Shown: positions 37,385 to 50,800 of the stretch, piece after piece
Position numbering within the stretch: the stretch's first letter is position 1
Layout of the letters: every line of letters begins with the position of its first letter
Assembly: GCF_040054535.1 (NCBI RefSeq)
Contig: NC_090784.1
Span: 12,335,001-12,399,000 of the forward strand
From: Antennarius striatus
Taxonomy: Eukaryota > Chordata > Actinopteri > Lophiiformes > Antennariidae
Reading direction: 5' to 3'
DNA: 64,000 nucleotides
Program-made: the position numbers and the translations under genes
Notes under the pieces: model-generated
Seen by the model: the letters and a program-made list of their open reading frames with translations, nothing else
What the model was told of the DNA's origin: nothing
Databases searched by the model: none

Positions 37385-37742
37385 TGAGACAGTACGCCCT
37401 TGTTACTCGCGGTTCATGCGTTCCAGGAACCACACGCAAATAATGAATTCTGCGATATAGCAACAAACTGTCTTTATGGTAATTTAAACATTTATGAACC
37501 CTCCCCATACTGATATTAAACCACCTTCTATCTATATTACCTTTTCACACACTCTGATCAACTGTTTAAAGCACTTTTGTGTCTCACAGAAGTCGAAGTC
37601 GAAGACTCACGGAACGTAGCACACTTCTGGATCCCGTCCGCCAATAGAATGCACATACGTTATCATGTGACTGTGTACCAAAAATCCACGATGAGGTGAA
37701 GTAGCGAGTGTTGATGCGTGAATACGTGAGGGAACACTGTAT
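37385..37742. mobile_element. Short inverted-repeat DNA element, family A, copy 1
   Basis: The left end is 'cccttgttactcgcggttca' and the right end is 'gcgtgaatacgtgagggaac' before 'actgta'. Read on the opposite strand, the right end matches the consensus left-end pattern TACAGT-ATCCCTC. The interior has 'catttatgaaccctccccat' and 'ccaatagaatgcacatacgt', which recur in the other copies. It has no coding capacity and is a MITE-like element. Confidence 0.65.
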
Positions 37743-37868
37743 ATTTTGTTTGGCCAAGGTCCCCACTGATCATAAAAAAAATAATGCCAACAAAAAGTTT
37801 GTTTAATTACGTAGTTCAAATAATACCCAAGGTTCATTTTAACTTTCCTGTCCCTTTAAGAAGAGCAC

Positions 37869-38560
37869 TTAAGCCACCATTAATCTTAAGTACACTCTCA
37901 ATGTCTCCATACAGGGTCTGAAACCTTGTAGAGTGTGCCACAAGTACGAGTAATCAACTCCATAAAAAGCTTTTTCTTGGTCTATAAAAATAAGACCAAG
38001 TCCTCTGTTCAATAAACCCAAAAGTTCCAAAACATTACAAATTAAATGTACATTATCCTTGATTAGCCTACCCTGTACACAGCAAGTCTGATCAACATGA
38101 ACAACCTGCTCCATCACTTTTTGTAGCCTGTTGGCCAAGACCTTGGAGGGGAGTTATAATCTGTGCAAAGGAGGTTGCAAGTTTCCTTTTCTTGGCAGGA
38201 GCACGAGGACTGTCGTCCCACAGCTCATCATGCTTTCCCTGAGCGCGCAGGAGCACGAGGACTGTCGTCCCACAGCTCATCAAGCTTTCCCTGAGCGCGG
38301 AGAGCAGGTATCCACCAATCATCCACCAGAATTCTTTGTAGAACTCAGCAGGTAGGCCATCTAGGTCTGGAGACTTACCAGGTTCCATCCCCTGCAGGGA
38401 TTCAGACAGCTCTTGCAGGGTAATGTCAGCATCTAGGTGGCAGTTTTGTTCCGCCAACACACTCGGCAGACCAGACAGAGTGAAACAATTATTCAGAGAA
38501 ACCTGCTGCGTATCTACTGATTTCTGCACTGTCCTCCAGCACCGTACCCTCCAAAGAAGA
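37869..38560 (-). mobile_element. L1-Tx1-type LINE fragment
   Basis: On the minus strand, separate frames read SLQGMEPGKSPDLDGLPAEF (KSPG-GLP-EF motif) and ANRLQKVMEQVVHVDQTCCV, then LGLIFIDQEKAFYGVDYSYL. These are the fingers and palm start of L1/Tx1-type reverse transcriptases. The frame is disrupted, in part by a 52-base tandem duplication at 38196-38299. It is inactive. Confidence 0.7.
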
Positions 38561-38619
38561 AGAAGAAGAACTATACTTTAATATTCCCCGTAGAGAAATT
38601 ATTTTCACTCTTTTATATA

Positions 38620-39410
38620 TTTCAGCTCTGAGCCCCTTCTTGTTCACTATGCTGATGGACAGGCTGATAGATTAGATTTGACAGGAATCTCCATGGACTA
38701 TGATGTTTGCAGATGACATTGTGATCTGTAGTGAGAGCAGGGAACAGGTGAAGGAGAAGCTAGAGAGGTGAAAGTTTGTCCCGGAAAGGAGAGGAATGAA
38801 GGTTAGTCGCAGTAAGACAGAGTACATTTCTGTGAATGAGAGGGACCCAATTGGAATTGTGAGGTTACAGGGAGAAGAGATCAAGAAGGTGGAGGATTTT
38901 AAGTACTTAAGTTTAACAGTCCACAGCAATGGAGAGTGTGGAAAAGAGGTGAGGAAGCTGGTACAGGCAGGATGGAACAGGTGAAGAAAAGTGTCAGAAG
39001 AGTGATAGACTGATGTTGTTTGGTCTAAAGACAGTGTCCCTGAAGAAAAGACAGGAGACAGAGCTGGAGGTAGCAGAGATGAAGATGCTGAGGTTCTCTT
39101 TGGGAGTGACCAGGATGGATAAGATCAGGAATGAGTACATCAGAGGGACAGCACATGTTAGAGGTTTTGGAGATAAAGTCAGAGAGGCCAGACTGAGATG
39201 GTTTGGACATGTCCAGAGGAGAGAGAGTGAATATATTGGTAGAAGGATGCTGAGTTTTGAACTGCCAGGCAGGAGGCCTAGAGGAAGACCAAAGAGGAGG
39301 TTTATGGATGTAGTGAAAGAGGACATGAAGGTAGTTGGTGTGAGAGAGGAGGATGCAGAAGAAATGGTTAAATGGAGGTAATTGATTTGCTGTGGCGACC
39401 CCACATGAAA
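38620..39410 (+). mobile_element. RTE-clade (BovB-like) LINE fragment, copy 1
   Basis: The reading includes MFADDIVICSESREQVKEKL (the DD catalytic motif), MKVSRSKTEYISVNERD, KKVEDFKYLS, VSLKKRQETELEVAEMKMLR and LRWFGHVQRRESEYIGRRML. There are in-frame stops and a deletion relative to the family pattern near 38985-39012. It is 5'-truncated and inactive. It is clearly related to 54035-54590. Confidence 0.75.
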
Positions 39411-39896
39411 ACAGATGTATTGGTTTTATTACTCAAGCGCACCCAACATACTCAAAAATCAACGTGGTGACAAAACGACTTTGTGTTGGCAATCATGGAT
39501 TGCGCTGGGCAAGCATTGTGAAGCCGTAGATGAATGTTAGCAGGCTAACTGGAGAAAGAGAGCTAAGTAATTGTAGGATTGGGAAAGGAGCTAACGTTAA
39601 AGGAAAAGGCACCTGTCAAAAGAGAAAGTGGAAAAGAAACTTTAGAGAAGTGAGACTTCTGTTAGCTGACTACATGAACAGAACTGTATGTAGTTACTTA
39701 AAGACTGTTTTCTTCAGATGCCTGCGGAGCATTTTGGAGCATTTTGATTGTCCCATTCCAAATGGCATAGCTGGACAGACTGTTCATGCTAGCCAGCTAG
39801 TTTCACTCAGAAATCGTTGCCGTTTTCTGTGTCATTCCTGCTTTTTGGACTTTCTGCTCAAAAACACGAAAATTGTTGGGACAGTCCATGTATAGC

Positions 39897-40030
39897 TAGT
39901 GATGGGCAGATGAAGCCCCATGAAGCATTGAAACTTTTCATCCCAAAAGCTTCATGAGGCTTCATTTGCTCTACTACGACATCTACTGGATGCTAAAATA
40001 TCAGTTGGCATGAGTTTGAAGTGTGTGACA
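39897..40030. repeat. hAT-like non-autonomous repeat, partial
   Basis: It begins 'tagtgatgggcagatgaagc' and has 'agcttcatgaggcttcattt', a phrase pair common in fish hAT-type repeats. Only one end is recognisable. Confidence 0.35.
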
Positions 40031-40207
40031 TTTTGCAGAAAGCCTGTGAATAAAAATGTCAGCAAAATAAGGAAGTACGCAAAACATATATATTTTAGTG
40101 ATGGCAGTACACTGTGTGTGTATAAAAAATAAAAAAATCAAATAAATCTATTAATAATTCCTGTAGGGAAATTACTTTTAACTCCAAATGCTTGCACATG
40201 TTACAGT

Positions 40208-40241
40208 GCACACACACGCACGCACACACACACACACACAC
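40208..40241. repeat. CA microsatellite
   Basis: An imperfect (CA)n run with CG interruptions. Confidence 0.85.
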
Positions 40242-40740
40242 TGGCAGCATGGAAAATGATCATCACTGTACAATAAACATGTAGTGAGGGGAGGGTGGTT
40301 GGGGTTGGGGTACGGACAATGATTATGCATTTGTAACGTTGAGGTGTAGTGTCAATATGCTTGGGTCGTATCATTGGTTTTTATTTAAAAACATTTTTGC
40401 TCACTACAGCAGGTCTTCGGTGATTTTTTTTTTTCCACACAATATTTAGAAAAGACCCGCCTTACATTGCTGTCAAAACTCGTGGCACAAACTGAACCAC
40501 CACCTGAATCGGGCCATGTCCACACGTAACCGCATAAGTGCTTTAATCAACACGTTTATAATCAAGAACTCTGAGAACGGGCCGTTCCTCCTGGAGGACG
40601 ACCTCCATCACAGAGTTTTCCCACCAGCAGGCAGCGCATCGTGGTCTGACCCAGAACTGGTGTCGGTGAGGGACATGAATGAATGAATATATAAACTTTA
40701 TGACTAATAAAGAAAGAAAAAGACGAACAAAATAACCAAC

Positions 40741-40860
40741 TGTTAAGAATATTTATCAACGTATCTTCGACGTGGTTTGAGAGGGGAGTGAAAGAATCCA
40801 TCCATGTCAAAGTAGAGAAGCTATCTCTGAACAAGGGGGAGGGGGGGTATGAGACATTAC
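40741..40860 (+). mobile_element. Penelope-like element fragment
   Basis: The plus-strand reading WFERGVKESIHVKVEKLSLN matches the conserved phrase also seen at 35555-35620. No other part of the element is attached. Confidence 0.45.
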
Positions 40861-41089
40861 CTTTTGCCTATTTACAATCAGGTCCTTGCCTGAGCTTTTC
40901 TCCTCTTGCAATGGGCTGGCAAGTCTGGTATTTGATTACTGAAGCGTGAATACATTTTTTATCCTTTCTACTCTTATGTCCTTACTGCTACAGTTTAGAT
41001 GTTTTAATATTTCCTTTATTGTTTGCTGTGTTTTTCCTTGTTTGCTGTGTTTTTCCTTCTTTTACAATATTTCTAATGTCTCCTCTGCA

Positions 41090-41290
41090 GTGTTGTGCAG
41101 ATTCAGCCACTGCACAGACATTTTCCTTGAGGATTTCCAGATACTTGATGGCATCCATCTTGCTGCAGGAGTCCAGTGCCTAAGGAAGCAAAGCAGCCCC
41201 TCAGTATTACTAGGATTCACAATGGATAGGACACTTCTTTCAGCATAGGTTTCATTCTTCCCTCTGCAAAGCTACTGATCCATAGAGCCA
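41090..41290 (-). mobile_element. Tc1-like transposase fragment
   Basis: The minus-strand reading MDAIKYLEILKENV resembles the 'MD..KYLEILKENV' phrase in the C-terminal half of Tc1-like transposases. It is very short and broken. Confidence 0.4.
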
Positions 41291-41907
41291 AAATATTACA
41301 ATTTTGTTTCAATGCATCACAGAAAAGCATGTTCAAATTTGTTCCCATCCGGATAGTTTTCTCATCCGGAACACAATTTTTCTTTTGAGTGAACAACGGT
41401 CTATGTTTTTGCTTTTTAGGTATACAGCTCTTTCATAGAGACGTGACTGCGGTGGACAGCTGCTTTCTTATAAATGCATTAGTTTTCATGAATTTTAGTT
41501 GCATATCAATCACTAAATTGGATAATATTACATCACTTTGTACACTGAAGAAAAATGGCAAGTCATTACAGGTAGAAAACAGAATAACGTGTGGAACCTC
41601 AATGACCAACAGAGCTGGAATGACCAACTTGCACATGTAATGACTATTAATTTCCTAGTATCAATTTTATGTTGAGGAGAAATACTAATAAATAACATGT
41701 TCACTGAATGGCAAATCATGCATCAGGCTATATTTCAACTACAATGCATAGGTTACAATTAGTCTTCATTAATCTGTAATTCATATGTAGGGACTTTTTG
41801 GGGATGGGACTCATATTTTACAATGGAACTCGAAGTTTTTGCATATTGATATATTCAAAATAATCCTTCTAAGATATGGATTGATTTTTAAAAAATAAAA
41901 TTCTGAC

Positions 41908-42205
41908 TGGGGGCATGGTGTTGCAGTGGTTAACACTGTTGCCAGCAAGGCGGTTCTGGGTCCAATCTGCTCTGTGCAGACTTCGCATGTTCTCCCCATG
42001 TCTGTGTGGATTCTGTCTGGGTTTTCCCGTTTCCTCCCACCTCCAAAAACATGCACTTCAGGTGAATTGGCCAGTCTCAAATTGTCTGTAGGTGTGAGTG
42101 TGTGCATTTCTATGTCTGTCCTTCATGTGGCTCCGCGGTGCACTGGCTTCAATCTACTGGGATAGGCTCCAGCAAACTCCATGACCCACGAGGAGGAAGA
42201 AGAGT
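41908..42205 (+). mobile_element. tRNA-like SINE, family B, copy 1
   Basis: 'ggtgttgcagtggttaacac' (A-box-like) and 'cttcgcatgttctccccatg', then 'aggtgaattggccagtctca' and 'gggataggctccagc' at the right, make up a very common teleost repeat. It is related to 57170-57435 and 63752-64000. Confidence 0.65.
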
Positions 42206-42287
42206 CCTTTTTCAACATTCTTGTGGATTTATGCACTCATTTCTTCTATATATTCTAACATGCGTATGTGCGTACAGGCCCCTGAAA

Positions 42288-42291
<4 letters not shown>

Positions 42292-42334
<43 letters not shown>
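42292..42334. repeat. CA microsatellite
   Basis: A nearly perfect (CA)n run of about 20 units. Confidence 0.9.
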
Positions 42335-42337
<3 letters not shown>

Positions 42338-42369
42338 GGGGTCCTAAGGCAGGAAAATACAGTATATTT

Positions 42370-42480
42370 GCAATGAGAGGTAGAGTGGTAGGCAGTGCAC
42401 CAAATGAGCAGCTTGTAAGGGGACGGTGCTTTGCTCAAGGGCACCTCAGCAGTGCTCAGAAGGTGAACTGGCACCTCCCA
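42370..42480. repeat. Teleost interspersed repeat
   Basis: 'ggcagtgcaccaaatgagca' and 'gctcaagggcacctcagcag' are widespread fish repeat phrases. Boundaries are unclear. Confidence 0.4.
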
Positions 42481-43414
42481 TTGCAAAAACAATAGAACGT
42501 GAATGAATTCATTACTTACTGATCATCAACACCATTCAAATGAGAAAAGGATTAGGGTTAGGGCTCAGATCATAAGGTGGTATTGCTGTCTAGGGAGATT
42601 TTTACATGAAAAATAAGTACAGGTAGTCCTCAACATGCTAACACAATTGCAAAACTGAAGTTGTACTTTATTAAAGTTCGATCTATATTTGCTGTTTGAG
42701 GTAAATTAAATGCCATTACTACTCTAAAGACTTAACAGAAAGAATAGCAGGAAATCAAAACAACATGATAGTTAGGTCCCTCTCGGTTACACGTTGGTTT
42801 TCAAAAACAAAAAATACGTTAAAATAAAAACTACGTTTATGTCATTTCATTCAATTTCACCTCTGTCCACCAAGTATTGGAAATGTATAATCACTAGAAA
42901 ACCATGAGAACAGTGTTGGTGTAAATGCGAATAAAACATTTAATATCATTAAAATACATGTACCTATAGTTCCAGATATACCGTTAAGCATCACTTGTGA
43001 TTTACTTTGAATCAAGATTAGTGTACACACGGTGAACTTTTGCTCTTTATAATTTACCCCTTGAGAAGAAGAAAGCACTTCAAAAACACGACAAGTTTTT
43101 TTAAGTGAATCCAACAACAGCAAGAGTCAGCTGTTGATTGACGATCCACTGTATCGTACTGCAGCATGTCACATACCTTTGGAGCGAAAGAAGAGTAGGA
43201 GGGGAGAGGTATGGTTTGTGAGCTACAGAGTTGTCATCAGCAGCAGAGATATCGTCACCACTTTCACTATTGTCACTAGCCGCTGATTTAAGGTAAGAAG
43301 CACGACGCTCTGAGATGCTCACAGAGACAACATACAAGAAGATGATGTGGGGAGGAGTATTGGAGATGGAGAGTGGTGCTGCTTGGCAGGGGTTGTGGCA
43401 GAAAGGGGAACTGC
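42481..43414. other. Non-coding stretch
   Basis: No gene seen; short open frames only. Confidence 0.35.
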
Positions 43415-43790
43415 AGTACAATAATTCCTCACATATTCGCGCTTCAAGATGCCAGGCTTCACCTCATTGCTGACTTTTTGTAGGTAGTCACGTGACACAG
43501 TATGCGCATTCTATTGCCTGACACCATCCGGAAGTGCGCTGCGTTCCGTGAGTCTTGGAACGCAGTGCACTTCTGTGTAATAAAAAACACTTACTAGCAC
43601 TCTAAACAATCTAGAGCGTGGGAAAAGGTAATACAGATAGAAGGTGGTTTAATATCAGTATGGGGAGGGTTAATAAATTTTTAAATTACCGTAAATTATA
43701 TATAGTCCGTCGCTGTATCGTAAAATTTTGTTATTCGCAGGTGGCCCTGGAACGCAACAACTGCGAGTAACGAGAGATCACTGTACAAGT
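43415..43790. mobile_element. Short inverted-repeat DNA element, family A, copy 2
   Basis: This copy is inverted relative to 37385-37742. It runs from 'acaataattcctcacatatt' to 'agtaacgagagatcactgta'. The ends are complementary in the pattern TACAGT-AT-CCTC. The interior 'tcagtatggggagggtt' and 'gcgcattctattgcctgac' recur in all copies. It seems full length. Confidence 0.7.
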
Positions 43791-44817
43791 CAGATATGGT
43801 GGCGCGCGTTTGTTCCCATGTCTGAATATTCGTATGTTCAGGATTACTTGTATTTGCTCGGCAGAAACACACTGTCAGATTTGTCTACAACAACTTGTCA
43901 ATGGCAGTATATTAATAAAATTGTGCTACTAAGTCATTTTATCACTACAGGGGGCGAGTGCTCAAACCGCTCAAGTGACGATAGTATCATCATAGGCTAC
44001 TTCTCTTGGTAAATCTTCCTCAGGTTTGCAATCTTTGGATATGTTGACTCAAAACCATGTTTCTGGTAGGCTTTCAAAGCAAGTCAACATTTTCTCAGGT
44101 TCATATCCATTACCTCAAAGTATACAAGAATAAATTGAGAAAGACTTGGGATTTTTAGGTTGATTTTACTCATTAACAGAAAGAACAATTTTCTTAAAGT
44201 AATACTCACAGGGAAGATCATTCTTCCTCAAATTTCTGTCCAAGTTTCATCAATACCAAAATTCAACTCATGGCAAACACAACGCTTCAGCGGAAAATTA
44301 CAAAATTATTTTTACAGGAATTGTCATGGAAAATATCCATACCAGATTAAACCGACTACTTCAAATCTCACATAATGTAAACAAAACAAACTAAAAAAGT
44401 ATTTCAAAATGAATTTAAAAAAACAACAACAATTTGATCAAAAGTTCAGCTTTTATCCAAGACATCTGATGTTGCTTTGTCTGGGTTATTACACGTCACA
44501 CTATGTCAACATCACAAATCTTTACAGTTTTGTCATAGATTTACAAACGCTGCCATTCTATGTAGCTAAATTACACTATACAAATAGTTCTACAAATATA
44601 TACACTGTAAACAGGAACCCAGAAAAAAAATGCTTTATCATGTTCTAATGTGAGCAAAGCGATACCCAAGTACTGAACAAGGGTTAAAAAATATGACTGA
44701 TTTATAGTGGAATTACAAATGGATGTACAAAGTCAAATGTAAGGCATGAAAGGGATTTGAAATGACTTGACACTTATTGAACTGGAAAAAATACAGTGAA
44801 AGGCATGTACAAAACCA
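43791..44817. other. 3' flank of the giant zinc-finger gene
   Basis: AT-rich, with no separate gene seen. The right part is probably the 3' UTR of the minus-strand gene that ends at 44818. Confidence 0.4.
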
Positions 44818-47800
44818 TTACCGCGAGGACCCAGCATGAGACAACTGATGTTCCTCCAGCAAATGCGGAAAAGCAAAAGCTTTCTCACACTCATCGCATT
44901 CATATACAACCTGGCCAACGTGACTTTCTTGGTGCTGCTTAAGGTAAGACCATTTGCTGAACGACTTATAGCACATATCACAGCGGAACTCTCCCACTTC
45001 TTTTTCAGCATGAAATCTCAAATGCAAAGAAAGCTCTTGTGACGTTTTGAATTCAGCTTTGCACTGAGTACATTTGTGTTTTTTTTCTGACAAAGTAGCT
45101 GTGGTTTGTGTAACAGATTTTTGCCAGTGCCTTCGTTCGTGTTCTTTCAGGTACCGCCTCAGGGCAAATGTTTTTCCACAAAGCTCACAACTGAATGGTT
45201 TCTCATTTCGATGTTTATTTTGATGCTCCAACAGTTTACTTTTCGAGGAAAACTGCATTGAGCAAATGGGGCAATAGTAAAGGTCCTCTCCTGTAACATC
45301 AATATCCTCCTCCTCTGCTGCTTGATGGGTTGGAGCTGTCTTAGATAATGGATTTGAGTGTTGGTTCACCATTTTTCTGTTTCTCTGAAGGAAACAACTG
45401 TGCTGGTGGATATTGTTACTTCCTAAAAATTTCTCGCCACAGTCTGTGCACTCACTTTGGGTAGTTGATGTCAAATGATGATGCTCATGCTCTTCAAGTT
45501 CACTCCCAGAAGGAAATGCCATTTTACAATTAAATGAACTGTCAGAATGCATTGAGAAATGCTCTGTCATTTCAGCAGCACTTCCAAAATCCTGCCTACA
45601 AACTGGACACGTGTATCTTTGTGTAGAAGCTCCTTCTTTAGTCTGATAATTCATTTCTGTATTAGTAAAATCATGGCTCTTAAGATGGCTGAGAAACTGC
45701 TGAGCCGAGGAGAAGGTTGTGTTGCATTGATAACAGGGATATTGACCCCCGGGCAAAGACAGCCCATGGATGTTTGTGTGCTTTTTTAGGTGAGATGCAT
45801 GCAGAAAATGCTTATCACAGTCCAAACACGTATATGGTCGCTCCTTGGCTGCCATGCAACCATGCTCCGAGAGCTTCTCAGGGTCTCTGAAACGCTCACT
45901 GCAAACACCACAGCGATATTTCAGTTCTTTGTTAACTGCTGAGACCTTGGGGTGTGAATCAGACTCTTTATGCATCTTCCTTGAAACCGAAAGAGAGTAG
46001 TGGCCACCTAATTTAGAATGACACTTCCGATGTTCAGCTCTACTACTCTTAGAAAGGAAAATACGATTGCATATGTCACATGGGAAGTTTTCTTCACGAT
46101 GGGTAGACATGTGTTCTGCCAACTGTGAGGGTCCTGTGAAACTGAAATCACACCTGGGACAACGGTAGGGGCGGCTTTTTCCATGAGTATGCTTATGTTT
46201 ACGAAGGGCAAAAAGAGAGACAAAACCTCTACCACATGCCTGACACTGAAATTCTGATTTGTGCATTCGTTGGTGCTGCTGCAGCTGGGATGCCTGGAAA
46301 AAACATCGACCACATTCAGCACATTCGTGTGGCTTTTCACCTAGGTGACATCGTTGATGATCCTCAAGACTTTCTGAAGTTGGGAATGTTTTGCCACACA
46401 CATGGCATGGAAAGTATGGTGCACAGTCTGAGTCACTGTCCTCCATGTCATTATTGTCGTCCTCATAACTTTCAGTTGTGCTGACTTGACTGCTAAGTTG
46501 TTTATCAGCATACTTCTTTTCCTGGGCTATACTATATTCTTTCTGCTCTTGTTGATGCCATTTTTTATAATGCCTTGACAGTGATTTCTTAACTGAATAG
46601 GCCTTGTTACAGAAACGACAATGGTAGACGTCGTCTGGGTGTTCTTCACTGTAATGATTACATAAGGCAGGTCTTGTCCAAAATCTTTCGTTGCAGAATT
46701 TGCAAGCGTAAGGCCTATTTATGTCATGACACAACATGTGAGCTTCAAGATCAGATGACATGTAAAACATTTCGGGGCAATTAGGGCAAGAGTACTTCTT
46801 ATTTATGCCATGCATCTTCATATGTTTTTCAAGAAATCCTTGACTGGAAAAAACACGTCCACATTTTAAACATGTATTGCGTTTTTTCTCTTGTTCTTCT
46901 CTGCCATGGTCTTCAAGATGACTAATGAGCATTAAGCCATCTGTAAAGCTCTGCTCACATTCTGAACATTGGTATTGCACAGCCTTCTTGTCTTTGTTTG
47001 AGATGTCTTGTGTCTCATTTCCTTCAGAATTTTGCGGGGTCTCACTCAAGTCTTCTTTGCAGGAGAAGTTGGTCTGCAAAACCCCAGTCCCAATTGTTTT
47101 GGTGCCTTCATTGAAAACTAAGACAGAGTCATTCAAAGCAAAATCAAGTTTTGCTTTCAAAGGGACGTCAGACTTTTGAGTTGAAATACTCAAGGGGTTA
47201 CTTTCAGGTCTACATTTCCTTTGGTGATTACGGAGAAGGAATTTATTCCAGAAGCCTCTTTTGCATGTCTTACAGATAAAAGGAGGATCCTTTGTATGTA
47301 CACGCTGATGACCAGTTAGTCCAGCTTTATTTAAAAAGCGCATGTTGCACACTGAGCAGGAAAATGATTTAGAGACCTCTCCAACAACAGCTGTGTCCAT
47401 CTTATAGGTTAAATTAGGCTGTTTGTCACAGCTCTTATCCACAGGCTCTTCTTTGATGTTGGGTATACTTGACAGATGATGTTGTAGAGGAACAGTTGAC
47501 GCTGGTGGAAACATTGTTTCCATCTTGTGTTCATCTAAAAAATGCTCTTGGAGCTGTGAAAAAAGCAAAAAACGTGAACTACAGTATGCACAAGAAAAGC
47601 CTTTTGGTGGACTTTGAGATGATGATGGTTGACTTTTATCCACTGTTGACTTTGATGAGCTTGATGCCAACATGCAACTTTTTTTGTGACTTTTGAGCTT
47701 AATCTGGTGGAAAAATCCTCCACATCTGTGACAGAGAACTTTCTTTTGATGAGGTTTTTTGATGCACTTTGGGTAGTGTCGTAACACATAATCCTTCCTA

Positions 47801-50800
47801 ATAAATCTCTCACCACAGTAATCACAGGCAAATGGTCTCTCTCCTGTATGCAAGCGGGTGTGTACACGCAACTGATAGCCATTTCCAAAAGCACGAGGGC
47901 AATAATTACACACGTATTTGTAATTTTTGCTATAATGAGGCTGAATCCTTTGAAGAATTTGGTTTCTTACCCTATCAAGAGGTTTTGTTACACTTTCTTC
48001 TGGTAGAACTGTAACCAATGGTGAAGGCTCACCAGTTTCCTTTGACAACTTCCGGCACCTTTTTACCTTCCTATGGTGCTTCAGAGATTTTTCATGAGAA
48101 AATGATGCGCCACAGCCTGCACACTTGAATAATTTTGTTGAATGAAACAGAGTGTTGTGTCGAGATAGTTTAGCATGAGTTGGGAAGCTTCTTGAACATA
48201 TGGTACACTCAAAGGTTTCTTGCTTTTCAGTAGGATTTAAGTTGAACTTATTTTGCCATCCTTTGCCAACATCATCTAAACTGATTTTGGGAATACAGAC
48301 TTCCAATCGCGATCTTCTTCCTTTGCAACGAATCTGATGTACTTTCAGATGATCGTACCTCGAAAAGCAGTTATCACAGGCTTTGCAGCGATACGGCTTG
48401 ACTTCATTATGGGTCAGAATGTGACGTCTTAGGTTTCGTGATTTCATGAAAGTCTTGGTGCAGAATTTACACTTGTACTCAGTTTCACCTTCAGTCTGGA
48501 GCTTTTGAGCTACCACTCTTAGAGTAGGCATATTTGACAATTGTTTTGATGCATCAACACTAGACTCCCCCTCTTTGTTGACGTCACTACAGTTAGCTTC
48601 ATGTGTCACACAAGATGTCCGACTTCCAAATCTGTGGCCACAGTGTACACATGCATATGGCTGCAGACCAGTGTGTGAAACAACATGTCTCAAAAGTAAT
48701 GATCTGTACCTGAATCTCTGTGTACAGTAAGAGCATTTAAATTGAAGAATCTTGGTCGAACTGGACTGCAGATCTCTTTTAGGAATATTCGGCCTCATCT
48801 TGGAAGTGCTGTTATCGTAACTACTCTTAGGAACTGATAATCCATCACTGACCTCAGGCCCATTACAGTTCTTTTGATGAGAGGTAAGTTTTGTGAATCC
48901 ATAGTACTGGTTGCATCTTGAACAATGAAGCAATGTGTTCTTCCTGTGGCCATTGAGATGATTTTTCAGTCGAATTTTCTTACTAAACAACCGGGGACAA
49001 TAGGAACACTTGTGTGACCCCATTTTTCTAGGGGTCTTGTCTAACTGCACTGTGACTGGATGTTTGTTCTGAGCAGGTAAACACTGTCCACTTGTGACTG
49101 GATGTTTGTTCTGAGCGGGCAAACACTGCTCAATGTGCAGTTTAAGATAGATTTGACGGTAAAACTGTTTTCCACAATTAGTGCAGGAAAAGGCTTTGTC
49201 TCCAGTATGTCTGACCATGTGGCGTAGCAAACCCCTGCGATTTGTGAAATTCCGGTCGCAAAATGGACACTGGTGTGACAAGGGCCCAGATATATGTGTA
49301 AGACAGTGTTTTCTTAGTCCATGGGCATCATTAAACACCTCTTGACATAAGGAACACTGTAGCTGCTTTGCTCCACTTTGTTCTTTGAGAATTTCCAAAG
49401 ACTGCTGCAGCTTTAACTTTAACTGTGATCTCTCTTCACGTTTAAGTGCCTTGATTTCTCTTTTTCTGTGCGCATTTACATGCCTGATGAGATGTGCAGG
49501 GTACTGGAACTGGACATGGCAGTCTGGACATTGAAGCATTCCCCTTTTAAGGTGTGAGCGTCTGTGTTGGAGCAGTTCTCTTATAGATGGGAGTATCTTT
49601 TTACATACAGTGCATTGTATCTTCCTTTGGTGAACACCTTTATGTCCAATAAGATGTGTATGTTTCTTGAATCCTTTTCCACATTCCAGACAGTGGTATG
49701 GTTTTTCACCTTTGTGATCGCTCTCATGTTTCTTTAGTGATTGTGATGTGCTGAAACTCTTTCCACAGTAATTGCAGCTCAGAGAATGATTTGTAATTTC
49801 TTCATTTGAATGTGAGGTATCCTTGCTCTCTTCAGTCTCTGCACTATTTAAAGTTGGTGGTTTACCCATTACAGAGGAATCAGAATGCCTGTATCTGATC
49901 TTTTTGCCTGTGAGCTTAAACAACTCATGTTTCTTCCTATGTCTGTAAATTCCAGAAGGATTCCAAAAAACAGCTGGACAAAGAGAACATCTGTACTTTG
50001 GTACACTCTTTGGGACTTTGACAACTTGGAGTTCTTGTTTTGTCTCTTCATTTTCCTTCAAAGAATTGTGTTCTGGTTTTTGACTTGGTTTTGAATCTTG
50101 TTTTGTAAGCTGATTAAGATAAGCTCTAAGGCAAAATGTGTTAATATGTCTATATCGGTTAGAAGCTAAAGTAAAAGTAGTGTAACACAACGGACATCGA
50201 TATTTACCAGCAACTTTATCTTTGCCACCAACAACTTTTTCTTTGACACAGTCACGCAAATGTTGAGCCCTTTTGTATGTATTCTTAAAAAAACATGAAC
50301 AAAGAGGACATTTATATTTTCCCATCACTTCTGTGGTTGACCTACTGAGCGAAACTGCCAAATGTTTTCCTGGTTGTACACCACAGAGGTGCTTTTTGAC
50401 CTCTTCAGCACTCAAGAAACCTTTGCCACAATAATGGCACATATGTGTTTTGGAAATGTCAACAAGCTTTATATAACATTCAGGCAACTTTGCACATTCA
50501 TTTTGTGTGGAGTTATTTTGTGGTCGGATTTCAGTTTCACTGATAATGGCATCAGAATCTATAACTGGCTGATGTTCTGACAGCTTGCACCTACCAGGTA
50601 CACTGATGTGTCGATGGAGGGAACTTGATTGTGCAAAGTATGTGCCACATCCACAGCAGAGAAAAGGTGTTTTTCCAGTGTGAATCCGCATGTGTGCGAC
50701 ATATTGATATAATTTAGAAAATCTAACTTTGCAGATCATGCACTTGTGTCGGCCGTTTTTTTTTTTCCTTAGTTGGGTAGAGTCAAAAGGAATCCGAGTG

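Noticed and set aside
42292-42334. Regular short repeats that could be mistaken for a CRISPR-like array
   Set aside because: Simple CA microsatellite in a vertebrate genome, with no spacers.
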